From: Drosophila persimilis
Lineage: Eukaryota > Arthropoda > Insecta > Diptera > Drosophilidae
DNA length: 64,000 bases
Assembly (NCBI RefSeq): GCF_003286085.1
Contig: NW_020825294.1
Coordinates: forward strand, 13,724,501-13,788,500
Reading direction: 5' to 3'
In this document: piece by piece, positions 34,596 to 44,451 of the stretch
Layout: each line of letters begins with the position of its first letter
Numbering within the stretch: position 1 is the first letter of the stretch
Program-made: the position numbers and the translations under genes
The notes under the pieces: generated by a model
Seen by the model: the letters and a program-made list of their open reading frames with translations, nothing else
Told to the model about the DNA's origin: nothing
The model's database searches: none

Positions 34596-34921
34596 GTGTC
34601 AGTTGGACAAATGCGAGTTCTACAAAACCAAAGTAGAATTCCTCGGTTTTGTAATTTCAGATAAAGGTATCGAAACCAATCCAACTAAAGTTCTGGAAAT
34701 AGCCAACTACCCACAGCCTAGAACATTAAAAGAATAAAGAGCATTTTTAGGACTGGCTGGATATTACAGGAGGTTCATCAAAAATTTAGCTAAGACTGCA
34801 AAACCACTTAGCTCCCTTTTAAGAGGGGATCTATCTCTTTCCTTTCCCGAACGCTGTCAAGAGCCGAGGAAAACTATGCCACTAATGAAAAGGAAATTTT
34901 GGCCATAGTTTGGGCTCTGAA
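34596..34921 (+). mobile_element. 17.6/297-like gypsy relic, RT piece 2 and start of RNase H
   Basis: It continues the RT from 28098: LDKCEFYKTKVEFLGFVISD, FLGLAGYYRRFI, then after a gap or frame change the RNase H motif NEKEILAIVWAL near 34885-34920. One in-frame stop is visible near 34735. It is cut at 34921 by the LOA-like element and resumes at 37838. Confidence 0.78.
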
Positions 34922-35429
34922 TCTGGTCTGATGAGCTCGTGAGGTGGCTCAAAGGGGGCCTAGCTGAGGCCACCGGTCGCAGGTTGCGGATAGCTAACGA
35001 CGTACCTATATACAGGTCATATAGGTAGGTCAGCTGCGAATAAGCGGACATCCCTAGGGAGAGTACCGAAAATAAGCAGCCCCGGACAGCCAGCGGGTGT
35101 TCGCGAAGTAGCAACACTGACGATGCGCTTGTGGTGCCGCCTTGTGTAAGTAACTCACACACTCCCCTATCCCTACACACTACCTACCCACATCCCAACC
35201 CCCACAATCAGCTCACACCGGGCCGGACCAAGAGTGTTATTCGACCCATGCCGAGAGTCAGCCTGGCTGGGGGCCCGGTATGTAAAACTAGCCCAGTCGT
35301 TAACGGAGAGCTCAGGGACTTGGCAGCCCCCTGTTCTAAGTATGCCTTATCCGGGCAACGTGGATCTCTGCCCGGACGGACCGTACCCCTTCTCTGCAGC
35401 TCGTGGGAAAAGAATGGAAGAATTTAAAA

Positions 35430-36105
35430 ACAAACAAAATGAGTCTGGCACTCCCCAAATGCCAACAGGGAGCAATCCCAAACAGGGGAAGGCAGCGGCC
35501 CAAAGGCCTGGCCCGACCCGGAAATCAGCAGGGAAAACCTGCGCGGCGGAAGATGCTAGGGAGCGCCCAAAGGGGTCCCATCCCGGTGCCGGGGTGAGTG
35601 GTGAATTGGCTCCCAAAACCGATACCTTGGCAGAGTGGCTGCCTGGTACCAGGCCTGCATAAAAATCGTAGCCTGTGAAGACGAGCGCTCCGAGCAAGTC
35701 GGGGAAGTCTACCCAGGGGCGAAGCTCGTCGCTGTAGACTGGAGCGAAGTGCCCAGTAGACCAAGGGCGAGAGTCTGGGTGCCCGCCTCCATGAAGGAGC
35801 CTGAACGCATCCAAAAAATGTTGCAAAGATGCAACCCACACCTCCCAACAGCGGATTGGAAGGTGGTCAAAGTTGAGACGACACAGGGCCCCACAAACCA
35901 GGCGGTGGTCGTCCTCAACAAAGAGTCGCTGGCCCCGATTGAGGCTGCCAAAGGCGAGCTCAATTTTGGGTTCAGCTCTGTGACCGTAAAGCTCTACAAG
36001 TCCGATGCGGCGGCCGGGGCACGTCCTGTCGACAAGCGGAGATCGAAGCACCCGACGATCACACAGAGACAGACCCAGAGGGCTACTCCACCGATAGCAC
36101 GCTGA
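35430..36105 (+). pseudogene. LOA-like ORF1 (gag-like) remnant
   Basis: The frame 35635-36105 encodes GAKLVAVDWSEVPSRPRARV and TADWKVVKVETTQGPTNQAV, the same protein as in the minus copy (42889-43524). An upstream frame at 35403-35662 contains the N-terminal part. The frames are shifted against each other and the C-terminus is shifted again at about 36025. ORF1 proteins of these elements bind the element RNA. No zinc knuckle is visible in this part. Confidence 0.65.
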
Positions 36106-36156
36106 GATGCGACTTCGAGGCGATGTGTTGCCACGAGGAAGTCGAGGACGATCCGG

Positions 36157-36963
36157 ATGCCGACATTACAGTGGTGGAGAACACTAAGGATTTCCATGAG
36201 GTTCCTTCAGATCAATCTCCACCACTGTGAAGCAGCATCCGCTGCTCTTATACTCCGCCTCGAAGAGAGCGGAGCAGACGTAGCCCTGATCCAGGAACCT
36301 TGGATAGTGGAAGACTATGAAGGTAAAACCCGCACCTGCATTCTCGCCAGAAAGCACCTTAATATCTTTCTGCTCCATAATTATAGCGATAGCGACAACA
36401 CGGCGGCAAGCCTAGAGCTGAAAGGGACACATCTAAGGCTGATGTCGTCCTACATGGCCCATGAGGGAAACGATCCTCCCAACGACCTTGTTCGCAAACT
36501 AGCCAGCGACAGCGAGAGGTCGGACATAGACCTATTAATAGGTTGCGATGCCAACGCTCACCACACTCAATGGGGGAGCTCGAACACAAATGTAAGGGGT
36601 GAGTCACTTTTCAGCTTCATCCTTAACTCAAATCTATTTATTTGTAATCGGGGCAACGACCCCACTTTTATAATTAAAAATCGACAGGAGGTTATTGACA
36701 TCACCTTAGTGTCTCCCAACCTGTTAGACATGGTCAAGAGTTGGAAAGTCCTTGATGATCACTTTTTCTCTGACCACAGATACATCGAGACCACACTATC
36801 CCTCGAGTGTCCGAAACCTAAGGACGATATTAATCCCAGCCCTGGAGGACTTACTCCCCTCCAAAGCACCATTATGCCCGGACACAAAAGACGACCTAGA
36901 TCGCCTAGTGAACAGGTTCACAGAAGCATGCAACAAAGCCTTCGCGGCAGCATGCCCCTCTAG
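36157..36963 (+). CDS. LOA-like APE-type endonuclease (N-terminal part of ORF2)
   Basis: The frame contains the APE endonuclease landmarks: LQINLHHCEAASAAL, the metal-binding Glu in QEPW, GCDANAHHTQWGS, and the C-terminal catalytic SDHRYIE. It nicks target DNA to prime reverse transcription in active copies. An upstream Met (36157) is present, but the family start is probably MRFLQINLHH near 36195. A frame change near 36830-36840 moves the continuation into the frame 36752-37024. RT does not follow, because of the deletion at about 37150. Confidence 0.75.
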   Translation: MPTLQWWRTLRISMRFLQINLHHCEAASAALILRLEESGADVALIQEPWIVEDYEGKTRTCILARKHLNIFLLHNYSDSDNTAASLELKGTHLRLMSSYMAHEGNDPPNDLVRKLASDSERSDIDLLIGCDANAHHTQWGSSNTNVRGESLFSFILNSNLFICNRGNDPTFIIKNRQEVIDITLVSPNLLDMVKSWKVLDDHFFSDHRYIETTLSLECPKPKDDINPSPGGLTPLQSTIMPGHKRRPRSPSEQVHRSMQQSLRGSMPL

Positions 36964-37149
36964 CAAACCTAGGGGGAATAAGAAACCCTCCCTGGTGGTC
37001 AAAACAAATCGACATCCTACGTAAAAGCTGCAGGACCCTCTTCAACAGGGCCAAAAGCGCGAACGAGGAGAGCCACTGGGCAGACTACAAAATCAGTCTG
37101 TCACTATATAAAAAGGAAACAAGGAAAGCAAAAAGGGCCTCTTAGCAAA

Positions 37150-37715
37150 AATTTTGCTCAGCAATTTGCTATTAGCCTGATTTGGGTCCCGGGCCACCGG
37201 GACATCGATGGCAACTGCATAGCGGACGAGCTGGCCAGATCTGGCACTACAATCCTCTTCTCCAAGACAAGGAGGATATCTGTATGCCAATGGCCACCTG
37301 TAAGCTCATTATAAGGGAGCAATACAAGCGACTAACAAACGATATGTGGCAAACAGTGCCACGATGTCGCACAACTCGGCAAACATTGCCGACCATGGAA
37401 ATGAAGCGCACCTCCAAGCTCTTCAAGTTAAGCAGGAAAAGGTGCAGCGTAGTCATACGTTCCCTCACGGGACACTGGCTAATAGGCACCCACGCTAACA
37501 GCCTGGGGTCCCCACATAACGATTTTTGTCGCAGCTGTAGAGACGACGAAGAGGAGGAGACAGTGGAACACCTGTTCTGCTCCTGCCCAGCTCTCAGCAG
37601 AAGAAGGCTACAGCACCTGGACTCAGCCTTTCTACACGACATCTCAGAGATGTCCAAACTATGTCCCAGGAGGATAGCGAACTTTGTGAGAGCATCTGGA
37701 TGGGATAATTGCTGA
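37150..37715 (+). pseudogene. LOA-like RNase H end and C-terminal Cys/His domain
   Basis: SLIWVPGHRDIDGNCIADEL corresponds to the last RNase H helix (Gly-His-x-x-Ile/Asp type). The downstream frame 37182-37715 carries LTGHWLIGTHANSLG, a CRSCRDDEEEETVEHLFCSC Cys-rich motif and a conserved tail RIANFVRASGWD. The segment recurs at 55711-56284 and, inverted, at 39240-39935. Confidence 0.72.
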
Positions 37716-37837
37716 CAGGAAGTCTCACAACGCAGGAAGGAATGATCCTATGCGGTATCACAACGGGCCGAAACCGGCCTAATTGTGACGGGTTCCGAGC
37801 GAGCCCGGCAGCCGCCTCAACCTAACCTAACCTATCC

Positions 37838-39225
37838 TTGGGCTCTGAAAGCCCTCAAAAATTACCTTTACGATAAAGCAAGGGTTAAGATCTGCACGGA
37901 TAATCAGCCATTGACATACTCCCTTAGCAGTTGGAATGGAAACGCTAGGATTAAAAGATGAAAATCATATTTAGAGGAGTATAATTACGAGCTGTTGTAC
38001 AAACCAGGTACAAGCAATATAGTTGCTAACGCACTTTCAAGGGTTTGCCAAATTAACTCTGTAGCATCTACCCAACACAGCTCTGAAAGCTCATCGGAAT
38101 TTTTAATTCCAAGCATGGAGGTCCCCATTAACGCATTCAAAAATCAAATATTTTTTTACAAGGGACAACCCACAAACTACACGTTTAATATTCCATTCCC
38201 AACCTTCCATAGGCATATAATTTACCAACCAAATTATACAAACGAAGATCTTCTGAAAATCCTAAAGAAATATCTCAATCCATCCGTAATAAATGCAATT
38301 CTCACCACAGAAGAAATAATGGGGCACATCCAGAACTTATATCCTTACCATTTTAGAAACATTAAAGCCAGATTCACATCTCTACAGGTCAAAGACCTTG
38401 TTAATGAAACTGAACAGGACGAAGCAATTCTTCAGCTTCATAATAGAGCCCGTCGCAATGCCCAGGAAAATAAAATTAAACTTTCAGAAAAGTATTACTT
38501 CCCCAAAATGAAAAGGAAAATAACAGATCTGATTGAGCAATGCCGCGTTTGTAAAGAGCAGAAATATGACAGACATGCCCAAATCCACATTTAAAAGAAA
38601 CCCCTATTCCAAAATATCCTGAACAAATAATACATATAGACATATACTCTACTGAGAAAGTACTGGTACTGACTGCAATAGATACATTTTGGAAACTTGC
38701 CCAAACTAAAATCCTTAGATCAAAAGCCATGGAAGACATAAAAAAACCTTTAGATGACATTTTATTCTATTACGGCGTATCCGAGTACGTAGTAATGGAC
38801 AACGAAAAATCCCTCAACCTCAGAACAATAACAATAACAATAACCATTAGGTTACATGATCAGCTAAATATTAAAATATTTAAAGCACCACCTTATAAGA
38901 GCTCTGTTAACGGGCAAGTAGAGTGATTCCACTCTACCCTTTCGGAGATCATGAGATGCATAATAACAATGCAGGAACATCGGACATTTGAGAAATTATT
39001 GGATAGGGCAATTTATGAATACAATTACTCTGTACATTCGGTAACAAACAAAAGACCACTAGACGTATTCTTTGGACGAAACGTAACTGCTAACTCAGAA
39101 CAATTCGACAGAAGTGGGCGAAATAACATTGACAGAATTAAACAGAAACAAACAGTAGAACTAGAAAACCACAATAAAAATCGTAAAGTAATAAAGAACT
39201 ACGTCCCAGGACAGGAAATATTTGT
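37838..39225 (+). mobile_element. 17.6/297-like gypsy relic, RNase H end and integrase
   Basis: It resumes the RNase H (ALKNYLYDKARVKICTDNQP near 37850-37910; YKPGTSNIVANALSRV near 37995-38045) and runs into integrase. The zinc-binding HHCC domain includes NRARRNAQENKIKLSEKYYF and CRVCKEQKYDRH near 38540-38580. The catalytic-core remnant follows (DIYSTEKVLVLTAIDTFW near 38640-38695, NGQVE near 38910-38925), then a C-terminal part (YNYSVHSVTNKRPLDVFFG near 39020-39075). It is cut at about 39225 by the minus-strand LOA-like element. The 3' half and LTR were not found. Confidence 0.78.
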
Positions 39226-39656
39226 TAGGTTAGGTATAGACGGCCGCCAAGCTCGCTCGGAGCCCAGCACACTTAGGCCGGTTTCGGCCCGTTGTGATAC
39301 CGCTTGGGATCATTACCTCCCTGCAGATGAGACTTCATGTCAACAGTTGTCCCATCCAGATGCCCTTATAAAGTTGACGATCTTTCTGGGACATAGCGTG
39401 GACATCTCCGAGATGTCGTTCAGAAAGGCAGAGCCCAAGTGATGCAGCCTCCTTCTGCTGAGAGCTGGACAGGAACAGAACAGGTGTTTTACTGTTTCCT
39501 CCTCGTCCTCGTCTCTGCAGCTGCGGCAGAAATCATTGTGTGGGGCACCCAGCCTGTTTGCGAGGGTGCCTACTAGCCAGTGTCCTGTGAGGGAACGTAT
39601 GACTGCGCTGCACCTTTCCCTGCCTAGTTTGCAGAGCTCTGAGGTGCGCTTCTTAT

Positions 39657-40410
39657 CTATGGTCGGCCATGTTTACCGAGCTGTGCGACAACGTTTTGCC
39701 CTATTTGCCACTTGTTGTCTATCAGTCGCGTGTACTGCTCTTTTATGATGAGCTTGCAGGTGGCCATAGGCATACAAATATCCTCCTTATCTTGGAGAAG
39801 GGGGGTTGTAGTGCCAGATCTGGCCAGCTCGTCCGCTATGCAGTTGCCCTCGATATCCCGGTGGCCCGGGACCCATATAAGGCTGATAGCAAATTGCTGA
39901 GCCATCTCGTGAAGAGATCTGCGGCACTTCACCACAGTAGCCGAGTTCGAGGAGATCGCGTTAAGTGATCTGATCGCAGCTTGGCTGTCGCTGTAGATGT
40001 TTAGATTGGTTGCCGTGGTGGTAACCGTGTGAAGGCAGTACAGAGCCTCCCTGATTGCTGTAACTTCCGCTTGGAAGACGCTACAGTGATCCGGAAGCCT
40101 GAAAGATTGCCTTATGTTAAGTTGTTCACAGTAGATTCCTCCTCCAACCCTGCCGTCCAGTTTTCAGCCATCCGTGAAGATGCTTATGGCCCCGTCTGGG
40201 CCGGGGAGTCCCTCTAGCCAATCGTCTCTATGAGGGATGATTATGCTGAATGGAGTCTCCGTGTGCTCCATTGGAACTTGATAGTCCGTTCTTGCTAGGA
40301 CCATGTTGTTTTTATTTAGTATAGATGAGTGACCTATGTTCTGGGGTACCCATTGTTAAGAGTCCCTAAGACGTATTGCTGCCATTTCTGCCCGCTCCTT
40401 TCCTGCAAAG
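39657..40410 (-). pseudogene. LOA-like RNase H domain
   Basis: The minus-strand frames carry FTDGSKLDGRVGGGIYCEQL near 40125-40190, FQAEVTAIREALYCL near 40030-40075, YSDSQAAIRSLNAISS near 39950-40000 and SLIWVPGHRDIEGNCIADEL near 39825-39885. These are the four blocks (D, E, D, H/D) of a retroelement RNase H. An RNase H after RT distinguishes the I/LOA group from R1-type elements. Frame changes interrupt the blocks. Confidence 0.75.
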
Positions 40411-41889
40411 TCAAGGCTCTGAAGGCATAACATGGCGTTTAGCGCAACATGGTGTAGTTCGAAGAGCTCCACTGATGCAGAGGGCGGCTGTTCGCTGAAC
40501 CTTGCCTAGCTGATTGGTGATTGTCCTTTTTGTTAGGGCAGGCCAACAGACAGTAACTCCGTAGAGTATTATAGGTCTGACTATTGCCAGATATATCCAT
40601 CGGACTATGCTTGGGTTCATGCCCCACTTTAGGCCGATAGCTTTTTTGCAAGTATAGAGTGCTGTCGTTGCCTTCCTCACTCTATCCTTGACATTCAGGT
40701 TCCAGCTAAGCTTTTTGTCAATTACCAACCCTAAGTAACTGGCACTGTCGCTGAAGGAGAGCCTGTATCCGTTTAGTGTTGGGGGGTTGAGGGGCGGGAC
40801 CTTGTATTTTTTTGTGAATAACACGAGTTCCGTTTTCGAGGGATTTAGTCCCAATCCGCGCGATTCTGTCCATTCGGACAATCGAGCAAGCTTGGCAGTC
40901 ATTAGGTCGCATAGTGTTTGGGGGTATTTCCCCGCAAAGATAATTGCAACGTCATCCGCGTATGCCACTACTTTACAGCCCCCCTCTTCCAGGTCGCAAA
41001 GAATCTTATTGACTGCAATGTTCCATAGAAGAGGAGACAGAACTCCCCCTTGCGGGATTCCTCTGTTGACATACCTTGACTGGATGGACGATCCCATCGA
41101 TGATGTCACCGTCCTGCGTATGAGCAATTGATCAATGAGCATCACCAAGTGACGGTCCACCCCCAGGTCAGTCAGGGCTTCTGTAATGGCGCCCGGTGTG
41201 ACGTTGTTGAAGGCTTCCTCGATATCGAGAAAAGCTATTAGTGAGTATTCTTTGAGATGCAGGGATTTTTCTACACTCAAGATCACTTCGTGAAGTGCCG
41301 TTTCCGTGGATTTTCCTTTCCGGTAGGCATGCTGCGCACTTGAGTACAGCTGGGGACTTATGGTAGTCCGTAATTGTAACCCGATAAGTCTCTCAAAGGT
41401 TTTGAGTAGGAAAGACGATAAACTGATTGGTCTAAAGTCTTTCGGGGTTGAGTGTGAGGCTTTGCCTGCTTTAGGGATGAAAACTATCCTAGCCTTAAGC
41501 CACGCTTGCGGTATTGTACATACCGCCAGTATCTTCCTGAAGATACTATGTAGCCAGTTGATGGCCGTCTCCCCGGCCCTCTGAAGCTGGGCCGGGATTA
41601 CCTGGTCCGGGCCTGGCGATTTAAACGGGTTGAAGCTGTTAACTGCCCAACTTATGTTCCGTTTTGTAAGGATATGGTCCATCGATTCTACCGATCCCTC
41701 TCTTGGGAGGTGTGACGGCTCGGTGGATGTGCATCCGGGGAAGTGCGTGTCGAGCAGAATGTGCAGGGACTCCTCACTAGAATTGGTCCACGTGCCATCA
41801 TTCTTTTTGAGGTACCCTACCGAGGGGGTGGTTTTTGAGAGAACTTCCGGAGTCTTGCGGCCTCCGAGGTTTCCTCGATTTCGGAGCAA
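40411..41889 (-). CDS. LOA-like reverse transcriptase (492-codon open frame)
   Basis: A single open frame covers the RT: WLKARIVFIPKAGKASHSTP, FRPISLSSFLLKTFERLI, the LIAFLDIEEAFNNV block (first catalytic Asp), GIPQGGVLSPLLWN, and VAYADDVAIIFAGKYP with the catalytic YADD near 40940-40966. The thumb follows (GLGLNPSKTELVLFTKKYK). All core RT motifs are intact, unlike the other copies. The frame ends in a shifted C-terminus near 40440. It copies element RNA at the nicked target in active relatives. The start Met given by the frame is upstream of the RT proper; in the intact element the region is fused to the endonuclease. Confidence 0.85.
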   Translation of the reverse strand: MLRNRGNLGGRKTPEVLSKTTPSVGYLKKNDGTWTNSSEESLHILLDTHFPGCTSTEPSHLPREGSVESMDHILTKRNISWAVNSFNPFKSPGPDQVIPAQLQRAGETAINWLHSIFRKILAVCTIPQAWLKARIVFIPKAGKASHSTPKDFRPISLSSFLLKTFERLIGLQLRTTISPQLYSSAQHAYRKGKSTETALHEVILSVEKSLHLKEYSLIAFLDIEEAFNNVTPGAITEALTDLGVDRHLVMLIDQLLIRRTVTSSMGSSIQSRYVNRGIPQGGVLSPLLWNIAVNKILCDLEEGGCKVVAYADDVAIIFAGKYPQTLCDLMTAKLARLSEWTESRGLGLNPSKTELVLFTKKYKVPPLNPPTLNGYRLSFSDSASYLGLVIDKKLSWNLNVKDRVRKATTALYTCKKAIGLKWGMNPSIVRWIYLAIVRPIILYGVTVCWPALTKRTITNQLGKVQRTAALCISGALRTTPCCAKRHVMPSEP

Positions 41890-42855
41890 AATTTTTGCCA
41901 GGAGGCTCTTTTAGCCTTCCTCGTTTCCTTTTTGTATAGTGCTAGACTGGTTTTATAGTCTGCCCAGTGAGTATCCTCCTTAGTTCTTGTGGCTCTATTG
42001 AATAGAGTCCTGCAAGTTCTACGAAGGGTGTCTAGTTGCTTAGACCACCAGGGGGGTTTCTTTTTCCCCCTTGGTCTGGTAGAAGGACATGCTGCCTTGA
42101 AGGCTTTGTTGCACGCATCCGTAAACCTGTACACAAGACGGTTTAGGTTGTCTTCAGTGTTCGGGCAATTAGGGGCGTTAGGAGGGAGTAGCTCCTCCAG
42201 CGTTGTGCTATATTTTTCCCAGTTGGCTTTTCTGGGGTTGATATAGTCGGTTGGTTTGGGAATATCGAAGGATAATATCGTCTCGATATACCTGTGGTCC
42301 GAGAAGGAGTGGTCTCCTAGGACTCTCCAGCTCTTGATTGTGTCCAGCAGTTTGCTTGACACTAGCGTGAGGTCAATGACCTCCTGCCGATTTTTAATTA
42401 TAAATGTGGGGTCGTTACCCCGATTGCATATGAATAAATTTGAGTTCAGGATGAAGCTGAACAGTGACTCACCCCTTACATTCGTGTCCGTACTCCCCCA
42501 TTGGGTGTGGTGGGCGTTGGCATCGCAACCTATAAGTAGGTCTTTGTCCGTCCTTTCGCTGTCGCTGGCTATTTTGCGAACAAGGTCGTTCGGAGGATCA
42601 TCCTCCTCGTGGGCCATATAGGACGCCACCAGCCTGAGATGATGCCCTTTTAGTTCTAGGCTTGCCGCCGTGTTATCTCCATCGCTATAATTGTGGAGCA
42701 GAAAGATATTTAGGTGCTTTCTAGCAAGTATGCAGGTACGGATTTTACCTTCATTTTGGGATACAATGATCTTGTATTCCCTCGTCCCCAATCCACAGAC
42801 CTTGCCTCCTACCACCCAAGGCTCCTAGATCAGGACTACGTCGGCTCCGCTTGTG
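41817..42855 (-). pseudogene. LOA-like APE-type endonuclease, interrupted by one nonsense codon
   Basis: The open frame 42815-41817 encodes GCDANAHHTQWGSTDTNVRG, HSFSDHRYIETILSF and KKPPWWSKQLDTLRRTCRTL. The preceding codons read through a TAG at about 42825, next to the QEPW motif; from the sibling copies a Gln codon is expected there. Catalytic Asp-His in SDH is retained. It ends in a frameshift before RT. Confidence 0.75.
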
Positions 42856-42888
42856 TCTAGGCGGAGTATGAGAGCAGCCGATGCTGCT

Positions 42889-43524
42889 TTACAGTGGTGG
42901 AGATTTATTTGAAGGATCCTTAGGACCATCTTCAAGATTCTCCACCACCGTGATGTCCGCGTCCGAGTCATCTGAGACTCTCTCTCGGCACATTGACTCG
43001 AAGTCGAGCATCAGTTCTGTCTCTGGGGAGAAGCCTTCCTGGTCTGACTCCAGCTCGTCGTCAGGCGCTTCGATCTCCGCAGCGACATCCTGCACGTCTG
43101 GGTTGACGACAGGAAGCGCCGCGGCCGCCGCGTCCGATTTGTACACCTTGATGGTGACCGAGCTGAAGCCGAAGTTTAGCTCTCCTTTTGCTGCCTCTAT
43201 CGGGGCCAGCGACTCTTTATTGAGAACGAGAACTGCCTGGTTAGTCGGCCCTTGTGTCGTCTCAACTTTGGCTACCTTCCAATCTGAGGTTGGTAGTCCT
43301 GGGTAGCATCTCTGCAACATCTTGAGGATGCGTTCTGGCTCCTTAAAGGTAGCCGGCACCCAAATTCTGGCCCTCGGTCTGCTGGGCACCTCGCTCCAGT
43401 CGACTGCGACGAGTTTCGCCCCAGCATAAACCTCGCCGGCCTGCGCTACCGCCGCTTTATAAAGCTTCACAGAGCGCTCGTCTTCGCAGGCAATTATCTT
43501 AACATTGCCCTGGAACCACCCCAT
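42889..43524 (-). pseudogene. LOA-like ORF1, C-terminal two thirds
   Basis: The frame of 211 codons includes VKIIACEDERSVKLYKAAVA, GAKLVAVDWSEVPSRPRARI, TSDWKVAKVETTQGPTNQAV and an acidic C-terminus. It is 5'-truncated by the element edge at about 43530 and overlaps or abuts the ORF2 start. The product resembles the ORF1 proteins encoded at 35635-36105 and 50829-51278. Confidence 0.7.
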
Positions 43525-43530
43525 GTCCTT

Positions 43531-43803
43531 GCAGACTGTGTTTTTGTATCTATGAGACCCATTTTTGTGGGTGATATATATATTGTGTATTTAAAATTTT
43601 CGTGTGATTCTACCATCAAAGTCTTTGCTAATTTTGTTGTCATTCATTAATATGAAAAAAAATATATTTTTTTTTTAATTTTGTTTGATTTAATTTACAT
43701 TAATTTGACATATTTCCATGCCTATTTTTGCGTATGGTTTTTAGGCCCCACTCTAATCGGGAAACTTTTATGTCGCTCAATTTTACATTTTTTTTTGTAT
43801 TAA
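43531..43803. other. AT-rich junction between LOA-like and mdg1-like elements
   Basis: Runs of T/A, no recognised feature. It probably belongs to the degraded interior of the element whose LTR is at 44452-44847. Confidence 0.4.
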
Positions 43804-44295
43804 TTATGCATTGTAGTGCATGTTTTTTTTATATATTATATGTATATTAAAGTTTGTTGGGCGCACTCGGAAGCGCTGTCGGTTCACTTTTCCTTGGTCT
43901 TTTCTTGATGCGCCAAACTGCGCCGTTGCAGGCTGCACAGGTTTCTTCTTCTCTGCTGGGGGACCTTTGCAGGCAGCACAGGTGTGTTCACAATAGGGTG
44001 AGAATGGTCCCTCGCAGTCCTTAGGGCATGTCTTCCTTAGCTTCGGGATGTCTATTTCTTCTGGTGGAGAGGTTATTACTTTTTGTTTTGCAATGTTTTG
44101 TATTGCAGTGTAGGTGTATGTGTGTGTGGCTGGTGTTTGGTTTTTTCGAATTGCTAGTTGGTTTTTTATGTACTCAACTTCAGCATGTAATTGTACTGAG
44201 TTGTTCCAACTTATTATGTTTGGGCTGTTTAACAACTTTAGCAATTCTGCCTTTCTGGCTTTCAATTTTTTTACCACACCGCCGCTTTTACACAT
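43804..44295 (-). CDS. Unrecognised 163-codon frame next to an mdg1/412-like LTR (probable gag start)
   Basis: The minus-strand open frame starts about 140 bp inside the primer-binding site. It opens with a basic helix-like segment (VKKLKARKAELLKLLNSP) and holds a Cys-rich segment CPKDCEGPFSPYCEHTCAAC, then a Lys/Pro-rich linker. I do not recognise the protein. Its position makes it the first reading frame of the LTR element, so an ORF1/gag role is inferred. It is truncated by AT-rich sequence at 43804. Confidence 0.5.
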   Translation of the reverse strand: MCKSGGVVKKLKARKAELLKLLNSPNIISWNNSVQLHAEVEYIKNQLAIRKNQTPATHTYTYTAIQNIAKQKVITSPPEEIDIPKLRKTCPKDCEGPFSPYCEHTCAACKGPPAEKKKPVQPATAQFGASRKDQGKVNRQRFRVRPTNFNIHIIYKKNMHYNA

Positions 44296-44437
44296 CTCAC
44301 TCTACTCACTGCGTGTTTATTTCTCCTCTTCTGTCTCCAATGTTCAACCATGAACCCGACTTCAGGACGTCTTTTGATTCCACCATGAATCTTTGATGAT
44401 CCGGCGATCCTGCCAGGATGGTGATGTCTCTGCTCTA

Positions 44438-44451
44438 TGTCACGATCGCCA
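44438..44451 (-). other. Primer-binding site of the tRNA-Arg type
   Basis: On the minus strand TGGCGATCGTGACA directly follows the LTR. Elements of the mdg1/412 lineage use TGGCGACCGTGACA, complementary to tRNA-Arg; one base differs here. Confidence 0.7.

Larger units (their letters stand above)
34922..37837 (+). mobile_element. LOA-like non-LTR retrotransposon, internally deleted, with 12-bp target duplication
   Basis: It is flanked by TTGGGCTCTGAA at 34910-34921 and 37838-37849 inside gypsy RNase H. Order: 5' UTR (34922-35430), ORF1 remnants, APE endonuclease (36157-36963 and on), then a jump near 37150-37170 straight into the end of RNase H and the C-terminal Cys-rich domain. It ends in repeated ccta units (aacctaacctaaccta). 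The whole RT is missing. The junction has a short gctc microhomology when compared with the copy at 39226-43530. It is non-autonomous and dead. Confidence 0.85.
39226..43530 (-). mobile_element. LOA-like non-LTR retrotransposon, nearly complete ORF2, 5'-truncated
   Basis: Minus-strand element of about 4.3 kb. The 3' end with cctaacctaac lies at 39226-39240 and the 5' edge at about 43530, inside ORF1. ORF1 C-terminal part, endonuclease, RT, RNase H and C-terminal Cys-rich domain are all present. Lesions seen: an in-frame TAG in the endonuclease start (about 42825, in the QEPW block), a frameshift near 41830 between endonuclease and RT, another after RT near 40440, and others in the RNase H tail. 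It is the best template in this window for the family found in four or more fragments. Confidence 0.85.

Noticed and set aside
34928-34990. CTGATGAG at 34928, reminiscent of a hammerhead ribozyme core
   Set aside because: The required CGAAAC element does not follow at the right distance and no stem II forms convincingly.
37815-37835. cctaacctaaccta runs resembling telomeric repeats (also near 10325, 39226, 52425, 56350)
   Set aside because: They are the conserved 3' ends of LOA-like elements, present at each element border, not telomere sequence.
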